Of a stretch of DNA of 10,971 nt, positions 1-6,308 are shown piece by piece (position 1 is the stretch's first letter; the number at the start of each line of letters is the position of its first letter). A model generated the notes under the pieces. That model saw nothing but the letters and a program-made list of their open reading frames with translations. It was not told the DNA's origin and made no database searches. The DNA is taken from NCBI GenBank assembly GCA_937951995.1, contig CALGAG010000237.1, forward strand, positions 1-10,971. Reading direction: 5' to 3'. The translations under genes were made by a program, and so were the position numbers. This DNA comes from an uncultured Bacillota bacterium. GTDB lineage: Bacteria; Bacillota; Clostridia; Tissierellales; Tissierellaceae.

Positions 1-49
1 CCTTCTCATCTACAATCTCACCATTGAAAAACACAAAACTCTGTTCCAT
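1..49 (-). CDS. Probable branched-chain aminotransferase, N-terminal fragment (class IV)
   Basis: An ATG at 49-47 follows the ilvB stop directly (TAGATG) and opens a frame that stays open to the window edge: 16 codons reading MEQSFVFFNGEIVDEK. A purine-rich Shine-Dalgarno, AGGAGG at about 65-60, lies inside the end of ilvB, 10 nt upstream. The pattern F-x-N-G-E-x-V near the N-terminus is typical of fold-type IV aminotransferases (IlvE, D-alanine aminotransferase, aminodeoxychorismate lyase). Next to ilvN-ilvC-ilvB, a branched-chain aminotransferase is the most likely member; it would transaminate the 2-oxo acids of Val, Leu and Ile with glutamate. Only the extreme N-terminus is visible, with no PLP lysine or other catalytic residue, so the family call rests on a short motif and context. 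No terminator separates it from ilvB, so it is probably co-transcribed. Confidence 0.6.
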   Translation of the reverse strand, partial: MEQSFVFFNGEIVDEK

Positions 50-1711
50 CTAAACATCTCCTCCTTCATATACCATCTCATTTATGGCCTTTCCTGCCGG
101 AACAATTGGGTATACCCACTGGTCATTTGAAAACCTGCATTCCACAAGAAGGGCCTTCCTTTCATCATCTACCCCCCGAAGAGCCCCTTCAAGCTCCTCT
201 GGGCTGTCCGCCCTGACACCCTTGATCCCAAAGGCACCAGCAAGCTTTATGAAGTCAACCTCATCTCCCAGGTCAGTCTCCGAATACCTCTCTTCACAGA
301 ACATTCCCTGCCATTGCCTAACCATTCCAAGTGAATTGTTGTTAAATAGTAAAATTATAATTGGCAGGTTGTATTTTGCAACTGTACCAAGCTCATTGAA
401 GTTCATCCTAAAGCTTCCATCCCCCGTGACCAGGACCACCCTCTTGTCAGGGTTGGCAACCTGTGCTCCAATTGCTGCACCCATTCCATATCCCATTGTT
501 CCAAGACCTCCCGATGACAGGAATGTCCTTGGCCTCTTGAATACCCAGTGCTGGCCTGTCCACATCTGGTGCTGACCAACATCCGTCGCAACTATGGCAT
601 CCGGAAATGCTCTGTTTGCAAGCTTAAGGGCTGCCACTCCGCTCCAGTCCTCAACATATGAATTCTCTTCCTTCATCTCTTCTATCTCCTGGAGCCACTT
701 TTCTCTGTGGGACTCATCTATTTTCTCCTGGAGTGCTGTAAGGATCTTTTTCATGGGTCCTGTAAGGTTTGCATCCACAGCCTTGTTCTTGCCTATTTCA
801 GATGCATCAATATCAAGCTGGACCACCCTGGCCTTTGGTCCGAACTCCTCAGCCTTTCCGATCACCCTGTCGCTAAACCTTGCTCCAACTGCTATTATCA
901 GGTCGCTATGGCAAACTGCCAGGTTGTTTTCCTTGAAGCCGTGCATTCCTACAAGTCCAAGGGAAAGTCTGTGGTCCCTTGGAAAACCTCCCATGCCCAT
1001 AAGGCTTGAAACAACTGGTATATCCCCCTTTTCTGCAAAACCTACAAGGTCACTTGTGGTACCGGAGGAAATGACTCCTCCACCGGCATAAATCACAGGT
1101 CTTTTGGCGGAGTTTATCATTTGAACCACCATGTCCAGACTGTCCAGGTTCTCATTTGTTGCCTCCTCCTGATCACCCTCCAGCTGGGTCCTTTCAAAGT
1201 CGACCATTGCCATAAGGATATCCTTTGGGATGTCCACAAGAACCGGTCCCTTTCTTCCCGAGCTGGCGATCCTGAAGGCCTCCCTTATTGTCTCCTCAAT
1301 TTCATCCACACTGTGCACCAGGAAATTGTGCTTTGTTATGGTCATGGTTATGGATGTTATATCTACCTCCTGGAAGGAATCCCTACCCAGAAGGGATGAT
1401 GCCACCTGTCCTGTTATTACAACCATGGGAACTGAATCCGAATATGCTGTTGCTATTCCAGTGACGGTATTTGTGGCACCTGGCCCTGAGGTTGCGAAGC
1501 ACACCCCTGTCTTTCCGCTTGACCTGGCATATCCGTCTGCCCCGTGGGATGCTCCCTGCTCGTGGCTTGTTAGGATATGTCTGAAATGCTCCCTATACCT
1601 TGTCAAGGAATCGTAAAGGGGAATCACAGCACCTCCTGGATATCCGAATATGGTGTCCACGCCTTCCCTAAGGAGGCACTCCATCACTACATCTGCACCT
1701 GTCAACTTCAT
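50..1711 (-). CDS. ilvB: Acetolactate synthase (AHAS) large, catalytic subunit
   Basis: Thiamine-diphosphate enzyme that condenses two pyruvates to 2-acetolactate (Val/Leu) or pyruvate with 2-oxobutyrate to 2-aceto-2-hydroxybutyrate (Ile); cytosolic, working with the small subunit. The 553 aa match the usual 550-600. Visible are the N-terminal ThDP PYR domain with GYPGGAVIPLYD (23-34) and the catalytic Glu51 in SHEQGA, then SGPGATN (75-81). The central FAD-binding domain spans roughly 195-330. The C-terminal PP domain carries GDGSFRMN (430-437), and NNNS at 457-460 completes the GDG-x26-NN Mg-ThDP motif, followed by LGMVRQWQ. The ATG start has GGGGTGAGG just upstream and MKLTGADVV is a typical beginning. 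It is third in the ilvN-ilvC-ilvB unit, 54 nt after ilvC. Family identity is certain; some homologues are catabolic acetolactate synthases, but the neighbours show the biosynthetic role. Confidence 0.97.
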   Translation of the reverse strand: MKLTGADVVMECLLREGVDTIFGYPGGAVIPLYDSLTRYREHFRHILTSHEQGASHGADGYARSSGKTGVCFATSGPGATNTVTGIATAYSDSVPMVVITGQVASSLLGRDSFQEVDITSITMTITKHNFLVHSVDEIEETIREAFRIASSGRKGPVLVDIPKDILMAMVDFERTQLEGDQEEATNENLDSLDMVVQMINSAKRPVIYAGGGVISSGTTSDLVGFAEKGDIPVVSSLMGMGGFPRDHRLSLGLVGMHGFKENNLAVCHSDLIIAVGARFSDRVIGKAEEFGPKARVVQLDIDASEIGKNKAVDANLTGPMKKILTALQEKIDESHREKWLQEIEEMKEENSYVEDWSGVAALKLANRAFPDAIVATDVGQHQMWTGQHWVFKRPRTFLSSGGLGTMGYGMGAAIGAQVANPDKRVVLVTGDGSFRMNFNELGTVAKYNLPIIILLFNNNSLGMVRQWQGMFCEERYSETDLGDEVDFIKLAGAFGIKGVRADSPEELEGALRGVDDERKALLVECRFSNDQWVYPIVPAGKAINEMVYEGGDV

Positions 1712-1765
1712 TTCCTCACCCCTGTATTCTAGTCATTACAGCCCTCATAAAACAAATGATTCATC

Positions 1766-2758
1766 CTATTTCTTTAACCAACTCATCATCTTTCTAAGGT
1801 CCCTTCCAACAACCTCCATCTGGTGGTCCTGCTCCATCCTTCTTCTGGCTGTGAAGGAAGGTCTGTTTGCCTTGTTCTCAAGTATCCAATTCTTGGCAAA
1901 GGTCCCGTCCTGGACCTCTCCAAGGACCTTTCTCATTTCATTTCTGGTATCCTCGGTTATGATTCTTCTGCCTACTGAATAGTCTCCATACTCTGCAGTA
2001 TCACTTACTGAATACCTCATGTAGCTTAGTCCTCCCTGGTTTATCAGGTCGACAATCAGCTTCATCTCGTGCAGACATTCAAAGTATGCGCTTTCAGGCT
2101 CATAGCCCGCCTCCACAAGTACTTCAAAACCTGCCTTCATCAGTTCTGTAACCCCACCGCAAAGTACTGCCTGCTCTCCGAAAAGGTCTGTTTCAGTCTC
2201 CTCCTTGAAGGTGGTCTGAAGTACACCGGCTCTGGCTCCCCCAATTCCTGCTGCATATGCAAGGGCAACATCCATGGTATCCCCGCTTGGGTCCTGGTGG
2301 GTTGTAACCAGACAAGGCACCCCTTTTCCCTCCTGATACTGGCTTCTAACAGTGTGTCCAGGCCCCTTGGGAGCTACCATAAACACATTCACATCCTCCG
2401 GTGGTACAATCTGTCCGTAATGGATGTTGAAGCCGTGGGCAAAGGCCAGGTAGTTTCCAGGTGACAGGTTCTTCTTCACACTGTTTTCATAAAGGTCAAC
2501 CTGCTTTTCATCGTTTACAAGCAGCATTACCACATCGGCCCACTCCGTTGCCTCTCCAGAGGTCATAACCTTAAGTCCTGCCTCCTGTGCCCTTTCCCAG
2601 GACTTGCTGCCCTCGTAAAGGCCAACCCTTACATCCACACCGGATTCCATAAGGTTAAGTGCATGTGCATGACCCTGGCTACCATAGCCTATTACAGCCA
2701 CCTTCTTATCTTTAAGCAAATTCAAATCACAGTCGTTTTCGTAGAACATCTTCGCCAT
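1766..2758 (-). CDS. ilvC: Ketol-acid reductoisomerase, class I
   Basis: Catalyses the Mg-dependent alkyl migration and NAD(P)H reduction of acetolactate and acetohydroxybutyrate to dihydroxy acids. At 330 aa it is the short class I form. The Rossmann motif GYGSQGHAHALNL is at 24-36. The cofactor-specificity loop reads GLYEGSKSW (46-54), with Tyr48 where many homologues have Arg (GLREGSKS). His108 and the APKGPGH segment (129-135) form the active site. The C-terminal knotted domain has the metal and substrate acids Asp191 and Glu195 (TDLFGEQ) and Glu227 and Glu231 (ECLHE), and then SYMRYSVSDTAEYGD. The ATG start has GGGGAG about 10 nt upstream and follows the ilvN stop by 27 nt. Sitting between the two AHAS subunit genes is an uncommon order. 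Enzyme identity is secure; cofactor preference is open. Confidence 0.97.
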   Translation of the reverse strand: MAKMFYENDCDLNLLKDKKVAVIGYGSQGHAHALNLMESGVDVRVGLYEGSKSWERAQEAGLKVMTSGEATEWADVVMLLVNDEKQVDLYENSVKKNLSPGNYLAFAHGFNIHYGQIVPPEDVNVFMVAPKGPGHTVRSQYQEGKGVPCLVTTHQDPSGDTMDVALAYAAGIGGARAGVLQTTFKEETETDLFGEQAVLCGGVTELMKAGFEVLVEAGYEPESAYFECLHEMKLIVDLINQGGLSYMRYSVSDTAEYGDYSVGRRIITEDTRNEMRKVLGEVQDGTFAKNWILENKANRPSFTARRRMEQDHQMEVVGRDLRKMMSWLKK

Positions 2759-2785
2759 TTTTCCATCTCTCCCCTGTTATGTAAT

Positions 2786-3016
2786 TTATTCTGTAACCTC
2801 GTAAACATCCTGGAATCTTTTCATCTGAAGGATCATATTGTTCATAAGGTCCTCGCTTTCAGCTCCAACGGTCAGTGTAAGCTTTGACAGTGCATCATTA
2901 AGACCCACCTCATATACGATTCCCTCCAGCTGACAGCCTCTTTTTCTCATAAGTCCTGTAATTCTCATTAGGGTCTCCGGTCCATTCTTCACCATAGCAT
3001 TTAAAGTTCTTTTCAT
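2786..3016 (-). CDS. ilvN: Acetolactate synthase small, regulatory subunit, short ACT-only form
   Basis: Regulatory partner of the IlvB subunit, normally activating it and often carrying valine feedback. Two in-frame ATGs exist, at 3022 and 3016. The GGGAGG Shine-Dalgarno (3030-3025) lies only 2 nt from the first but 8 nt from the second, so the start at 3016 is preferred, giving 76 aa beginning MKRTLNAMVKNGPETL. One ACT domain fills the protein (about 2-75): the NGPETLMRITGLMRKRGCQ segment corresponds to the ligand-site loop and first helix, and LSKLTLTVGAES to later strands. Typical IlvN/IlvH proteins are near 160 aa with an extra C-terminal domain; this one resembles the short IlvM-like type in length. 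The usual PGVL-like turn is PETL here, so valine binding may be weak or absent (inference). First gene after the Ile-type T-box leader. Confidence 0.87.
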   Translation of the reverse strand: MKRTLNAMVKNGPETLMRITGLMRKRGCQLEGIVYEVGLNDALSKLTLTVGAESEDLMNNMILQMKRFQDVYEVTE

Positions 3017-3052
3017 TTTCATTTCCTCCCTTTATTTTTTGTTTTTGGGTAT

Positions 3053-3100
3053 AAAAAAATCTCGCCTCTGAAATACTTATATGTATTTCAGGGACGAGAT
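3053..3100 (-). terminator. Terminator hairpin of the ilv T-box leader
   Basis: On the minus strand, a 17-bp stem (one G-T wobble, one C-A mismatch) joins TCTCGTCCCTGAAATAC to GTATTTCAGAGGCGAGA through an ATATAA loop, followed at once by seven T's (3059-3053). The CCCTG segment of the left arm can instead pair with CAGGG of the T-box element at about 3116-3121, giving the mutually exclusive antiterminator. It ends about 37 nt before the ilvN start. Confidence 0.93.
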
Positions 3101-3370
3101 AATATTCGCGGTACCACCCTGGTTTACAATCTGCTCACGCAGACTGACTCTTCAGGTCCAAGGACAAGCCTTTAACCATAGCCATGTAACGGTGGCGCAT
3201 CTTCCATTTGGAAGATTCCCGGTCGCAGCTACTTTTTCCATTTCGCCTTGACAGCTCCGGAGTGATCATTCCTGCGTCCTCTGATCCTGACTCTCACCAT
3301 CCATCAGTTCTCTGTTATCAGACTCTCTACAGTTTTGTCTCCGTCATTGCTCTTGTTTGTGATTTAAATT
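3053..3370 (-). promoter_or_regulatory. T-box leader RNA, tRNA-Ile type, controlling ilvNCB
   Basis: This cis-acting riboswitch binds uncharged tRNA and then favours the antiterminator. The canonical T-box AGGGTGGTACCGCG is at 3120-3107. Its UGGU bulge would pair with an ACCA tRNA end. Stem I is recognisable: CGGAG and CTCCG form the lower helix, TCTGAT pairs with ATCAGA, an AACAGAGAA bulge follows, and the terminal loop carries GGTGAGAG, matching the GNUGNNAG motif. On the 3' side of the specifier loop, ATC (3266-3264) is followed by A and then directly by the lower helix, the expected specifier position, so isoleucine is read. CCACCGTTACATGG (about 3196-3183) corresponds to the conserved stem IIA/B region. 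The segment fills the 427-bp gap between leuB and ilvN. Confidence 0.95.
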
Positions 3371-3376
3371 AAACCC

Positions 3377-3405
3377 ATTCTATAACTTAAAATCAAAGGT
3401 GTCAA
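3377..3405 (-). promoter_or_regulatory. Sigma-A type promoter for the ilv T-box operon
   Basis: TTGACA (3405-3400) is separated by exactly 17 nt from TAGAAT (3382-3377), a near-consensus housekeeping promoter predicting a transcript start near 3370, just ahead of T-box stem I. The sequence upstream (about 3406-3443) is almost entirely A/T and includes an 18-bp palindrome at 3417-3434, which could serve as an UP-element. The -35 box lies inside another palindrome (3395-3412). Confidence 0.88.
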
Positions 3406-3412
3406 CACCTTT
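3395..3412. repeat. 18-bp palindrome overlapping the ilv -35 box
   Basis: AAAGGTGTCAACACCTTT has perfect 8-bp arms around a 2-nt centre and contains the whole -35 hexamer on the minus strand. It may be a repressor operator. Alternatively it may be a weak intrinsic terminator: read on the plus strand it is followed by a run of T's, and read on the minus strand, after leuB, by TTTGATTTT. I cannot tell these apart from sequence. Confidence 0.6.
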
Positions 3413-3416
3413 TTTT

Positions 3417-3434
3417 AAATAATTTAAATTATTT
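3417..3434. repeat. A/T-only 18-bp perfect palindrome after leuB
   Basis: AAATAATTTAAATTATTT is its own reverse complement. It lies between the leuB stop and the ilv -35 box. Its all-A/T content makes chance symmetry fairly likely; an UP-element role is the simplest reading. Confidence 0.4.
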
Positions 3435-3443
3435 TGAATATTT

Positions 3444-4529
3444 TCAATTGGCACCATTTTCAATGTTCTGGGCTATAAGCCTTGTAATCTCCTTTGTTCC
3501 CACGGTTTTTCCACCTTCCATGAAAACGTCTTCAGTGTGGTATTTTTCATCAAAAACTTTTTTTATTGCATCCTCAATGGACCTTGCGGCATCTGGCAGT
3601 CCAAAGGAATGGTCAAGCATCATTGCTGCTGAAAGGATTGTCCCTATTGGGTTGACCCTGTCCAGTCCTGCCAGGTCTGGCGCAGACCCGTGTATAGGTT
3701 CGTATATGCCCTCTTTCCCATCACCCATGCTGGCTGAGGGAAGCAGGCCTATGGACCCTGTCAGCATGCTTATTTCATCTGAGAGGATGTCCCCAAAGAT
3801 ATTTGATGTCAGGATCACATCAAACTGGTATGGGTCCCTAACAGCCTGCATACATGCATTGTCTATATACATGTGGTTCAGGTCCACTTCAGGATAATCA
3901 AGATGGACCTCATCAACAACCCTTCTCCACAGCCTTGATGTGTGAAGGACATTTGCCTTGTCGACACTGGTTACCTTCCTTCTCCTCCCCATGGCAGTCT
4001 GGAAGGCCTTCCTGGCTATCCGCTCAATTTCCATGCGGCTGTACTCCTCAACATCCTCTGCCCTTTCACCGCCTTCATCCTCCCAGGTTTTTTTCCTCCC
4101 AAAGTATATCCCCCCAGTAAGCTCCCTTACCACGCATATGTCAAATCCATTTTCCACAATGTGGTTCTTAAGAGGTGAAGCCTCCTTCAGCTGGGGGTAG
4201 AGGATCCCGGGTCTAAGGTTTGAATAGGCCTTAAGGGCCTTCCTCAGTCCAAGGATTGCCGCCTCAGGCCTCATTTCATGGGGAAGACCATCCCATCTGT
4301 CTCCACCAACCGCACCGAAGAGCACACTGTCACAGTTTTTTATGGTATTAAGACTTTCTTCAGGCAGGGGGCTTCCTGTGGCCTCATAGGCTGCCCCTCC
4401 CACAAGGACCTCCTGGAACTCAAATCCAATCTCAAAAACCTCTGAAACCCTTTCAAGGACCTGGATTGCACTTTCAACAACCTCCGGGCCCACACCATCA
4501 CCTCTTGCCACCGCTATCCTATATGTCAT
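3444..4529 (-). CDS. leuB: 3-isopropylmalate dehydrogenase
   Basis: Oxidises and decarboxylates 3-isopropylmalate to 2-oxoisocaproate with NAD and a divalent metal; third committed step to leucine, cytosolic homodimer. The 361 aa match the usual 350-370. Visible are GDGVGPEV (10-17), the substrate arginines Arg96 and Arg106 in the LRKALKAYSNLRPG region, Arg135 in RELTGG, catalytic Tyr142 (GIYFG) and Lys191 (VDKANV), and metal aspartates Asp247 and Asp251 (GDILSDE). The nucleotide segment HGSAPDLAG (280-288) carries Asp285 at the position that selects NAD over NADP in the family. The ATG at 4529 overlaps the end of leuD by 11 nt, with GAGGG and GGGAGG sites upstream. Last gene of the leuACDB operon. 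Related tartrate or isocitrate dehydrogenases are unlikely given the substrate motif and neighbours. Confidence 0.97.
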   Translation of the reverse strand: MTYRIAVARGDGVGPEVVESAIQVLERVSEVFEIGFEFQEVLVGGAAYEATGSPLPEESLNTIKNCDSVLFGAVGGDRWDGLPHEMRPEAAILGLRKALKAYSNLRPGILYPQLKEASPLKNHIVENGFDICVVRELTGGIYFGRKKTWEDEGGERAEDVEEYSRMEIERIARKAFQTAMGRRRKVTSVDKANVLHTSRLWRRVVDEVHLDYPEVDLNHMYIDNACMQAVRDPYQFDVILTSNIFGDILSDEISMLTGSIGLLPSASMGDGKEGIYEPIHGSAPDLAGLDRVNPIGTILSAAMMLDHSFGLPDAARSIEDAIKKVFDEKYHTEDVFMEGGKTVGTKEITRLIAQNIENGAN

Positions 4530-5025
4530 GTCCCTCTGCTCCTCCCGCTTTTACGTATCCTACCAATCCTCCATTTTCAATTATCCTTCTGATAAATGGG
4601 GGGTAGGCTTCACCACTGTATTTTTTACCTGTAGTTATATTTGTGATTTCACCTGTTTCATAGTCAACCTTGATCTGGTCACCATCCTCAATGTCCCTGG
4701 ACGCCTCTGGACTTTCAATTATTGGCAGACCTATGTTAAAGGAATTCCTGTAGAATATCCTTGCAAAGCTTTCCGCGATCACACAGCTAACTCCGGCGCC
4801 CTTTATGGCTATGGGTGCGTGCTCCCTGGATGATCCGCAGCCAAAGTTCCTGCCTGCCACAACAATATCACCCTCCTTGACCCTCTTGCTTATTTCAGGA
4901 TCAAGGTCCTCCATAAAGTGTTGGGCCAGGTCTTTGGGATCCGCCGTTGACAGGTATCTTGCGGCAATTATAAGGTCTGTGTCGATGTTGTCTCCAAATT
5001 TAATGACCCTTCCCTGGGATTTCAA
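4519..5025 (-). CDS. leuD: 3-isopropylmalate dehydratase small subunit
   Basis: Forms the swivelling domain of isopropylmalate isomerase, which with LeuC converts 2-isopropylmalate to 3-isopropylmalate. At 168 aa it is the short clostridial/archaeal type. The N-terminus MKSQGRVIKFGDNIDTDLII is characteristic; YLST (24-27) sits in the substrate-specificity loop, and GCGSSREHAP (62-71) is the family signature. The start is TTG, immediately after the leuC stop (TAGTTG); GGAGG at 5038-5034, inside leuC, is 8 nt upstream, and alignment-like similarity begins at residue 1, so this start is well supported. The zero-gap junction implies tight translational coupling, suiting 1:1 subunit production. 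Homologues of this type can also work in homoaconitase-like isomerases, but leuA, leuC and leuB beside it settle the role. Confidence 0.95.
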   Translation of the reverse strand: MKSQGRVIKFGDNIDTDLIIAARYLSTADPKDLAQHFMEDLDPEISKRVKEGDIVVAGRNFGCGSSREHAPIAIKGAGVSCVIAESFARIFYRNSFNIGLPIIESPEASRDIEDGDQIKVDYETGEITNITTGKKYSGEAYPPFIRRIIENGGLVGYVKAGGAEGHDI

Positions 5026-6294
5026 CTAGACCACCTCCAAATCTTCTGGATTTTGAATAAAGCCGCTTACGGCAGAGGCTGCCGCTACAGCGGGGCTTGC
5101 CAGGTAGACCTCTGATGTATGATGGCCCATCCTGCCGATAAAGTTCCTGTTGGTCGTGGATACGGCCCTTTCACCTTCTGCCAGTATCCCCATGTGTCCT
5201 CCCAGACAGGGTCCACAGGTTGGAGTGCTTACAATGGCTCCAGCCTCTATGAATATCTCGATCAAGCCTTCCCTCACAGACTGGAGGTAGATTTCCTGGG
5301 TTGCGGGAAATATTATGGTCCTGACACCCCTTGCAACCTTCCGACCCTTCAGGATCCTTGCCGCCATCCTCATGTCATCCAGCCTTCCATTTGTGCAGGA
5401 CCCGATCACGACCTGGTCAATCCCCACCCTTGGAACATTGTCAATGGTATGGGTGTTGTCCGGGCTGTGTGGAAATGAGACCGTTGGCCTTACCTTTGAC
5501 AGGTCGATTTCAATGACCTGGTCATAGTCCGCATCCTCGTCTGGCCCGTAGACCTTCCACTCCCTTTTTGCCCGGCCACCCATATAGGCTTCAGTGACCT
5601 TGTCCACCGGGAATATCCCGTTCTTTGCACCTGCCTCAATCGCCATATTGGCCATGGTGAACCTGTCATCCATTGAAAGGTGTCCGACTCCCTCACCTGA
5701 GTACTCCATGGACTTGTACCTGGCTCCATCAACCCCTATCATACCGATGATATGAAGGATTATATCCTTGCCGGTAACCCACTCACCTGGCTTGTTTCTA
5801 AGAACTATGGAAATTGCTGATGGGACCTTGAACCAGGCCTTGCCTGTGGACATGCCAGCTGCCATATCGGTGCTGCCAACCCCTGTGGAAAAGGCTCCAA
5901 GGGCCCCATAGGTACAGGTATGGGAATCAGCCCCTATGACTGCATCCCCTGCGACCACAATCCCCTTTTCAGGCAGAAGTGCATGCTCAATTCCCATTTC
6001 CCCGATTTCAAAGTAGTTTGTTATCTCCTGACTGTGGGCAAATTCCCTCATGATCTTGCACTGCTGGGCAGCCTTGATATCCTTGTTTGGAGCAAAATGG
6101 TCAGGTACCAGGGCAACCTTGTCCCTGTGAAATACCCTCTCCGACCCCATCCTCCCAAACTCTGCTATTGCCGGAGGTGCTGTTATGTCATTGCCAAGGA
6201 CCATATCAAGGTCTGCCTCTATGAAATCTCCCGCAGCCACCCTTTCCCTTCCTGAATGTGCTGCCATTATCTTCTGTGTCATTGTCATTCCCAT
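5026..6294 (-). CDS. leuC: 3-isopropylmalate dehydratase large subunit
   Basis: Carries the [4Fe-4S] cluster of isopropylmalate isomerase, aconitase superfamily. Counted from the ATG at 6294 it has 422 aa, the short HacA-like form of Clostridia and archaea rather than the 465-aa proteobacterial type. The cluster cysteines are Cys300 (VIGSCTNGR), Cys360 and Cys363 (TCGPCLGG). GADSHTCTYGALGAFSTGVG (about 121-140) is the N-terminal substrate and cluster region. A GTG at 6303 is also in frame, but AAAGGG (6308-6303) lies on it and is well spaced from the ATG at 6294; MGMTMTQKIMAAH is also a usual beginning. A third candidate is the ATG at 6288. The gene follows the leuA stop by 14 nt and abuts leuD. 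Confidence 0.95.
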   Translation of the reverse strand: MGMTMTQKIMAAHSGRERVAAGDFIEADLDMVLGNDITAPPAIAEFGRMGSERVFHRDKVALVPDHFAPNKDIKAAQQCKIMREFAHSQEITNYFEIGEMGIEHALLPEKGIVVAGDAVIGADSHTCTYGALGAFSTGVGSTDMAAGMSTGKAWFKVPSAISIVLRNKPGEWVTGKDIILHIIGMIGVDGARYKSMEYSGEGVGHLSMDDRFTMANMAIEAGAKNGIFPVDKVTEAYMGGRAKREWKVYGPDEDADYDQVIEIDLSKVRPTVSFPHSPDNTHTIDNVPRVGIDQVVIGSCTNGRLDDMRMAARILKGRKVARGVRTIIFPATQEIYLQSVREGLIEIFIEAGAIVSTPTCGPCLGGHMGILAEGERAVSTTNRNFIGRMGHHTSEVYLASPAVAAASAVSGFIQNPEDLEVV

Positions 6295-6308
6295 CCAAAT
6301 CACCCTTT

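Noticed and set aside
84..1616. Several plus-strand open frames of 90-165 codons across ilvB
   Set aside because: They lie antisense to a clear AHAS gene, lack good Shine-Dalgarno sites and show no recognisable motif. The same holds for plus-strand frames over leuB, leuC, leuA, hom and the transporter.
3395..3416. Plus-strand intrinsic terminator
   Set aside because: The hairpin plus T-run reads well on the plus strand, but no plus-strand gene exists to end there. I kept it only as a palindrome overlapping the ilv promoter.
6295..6303. GTG start for leuC at 6303
   Set aside because: The likely Shine-Dalgarno AAAGGG overlaps this codon, and the ATG at 6294 has proper spacing and a typical LeuC beginning.
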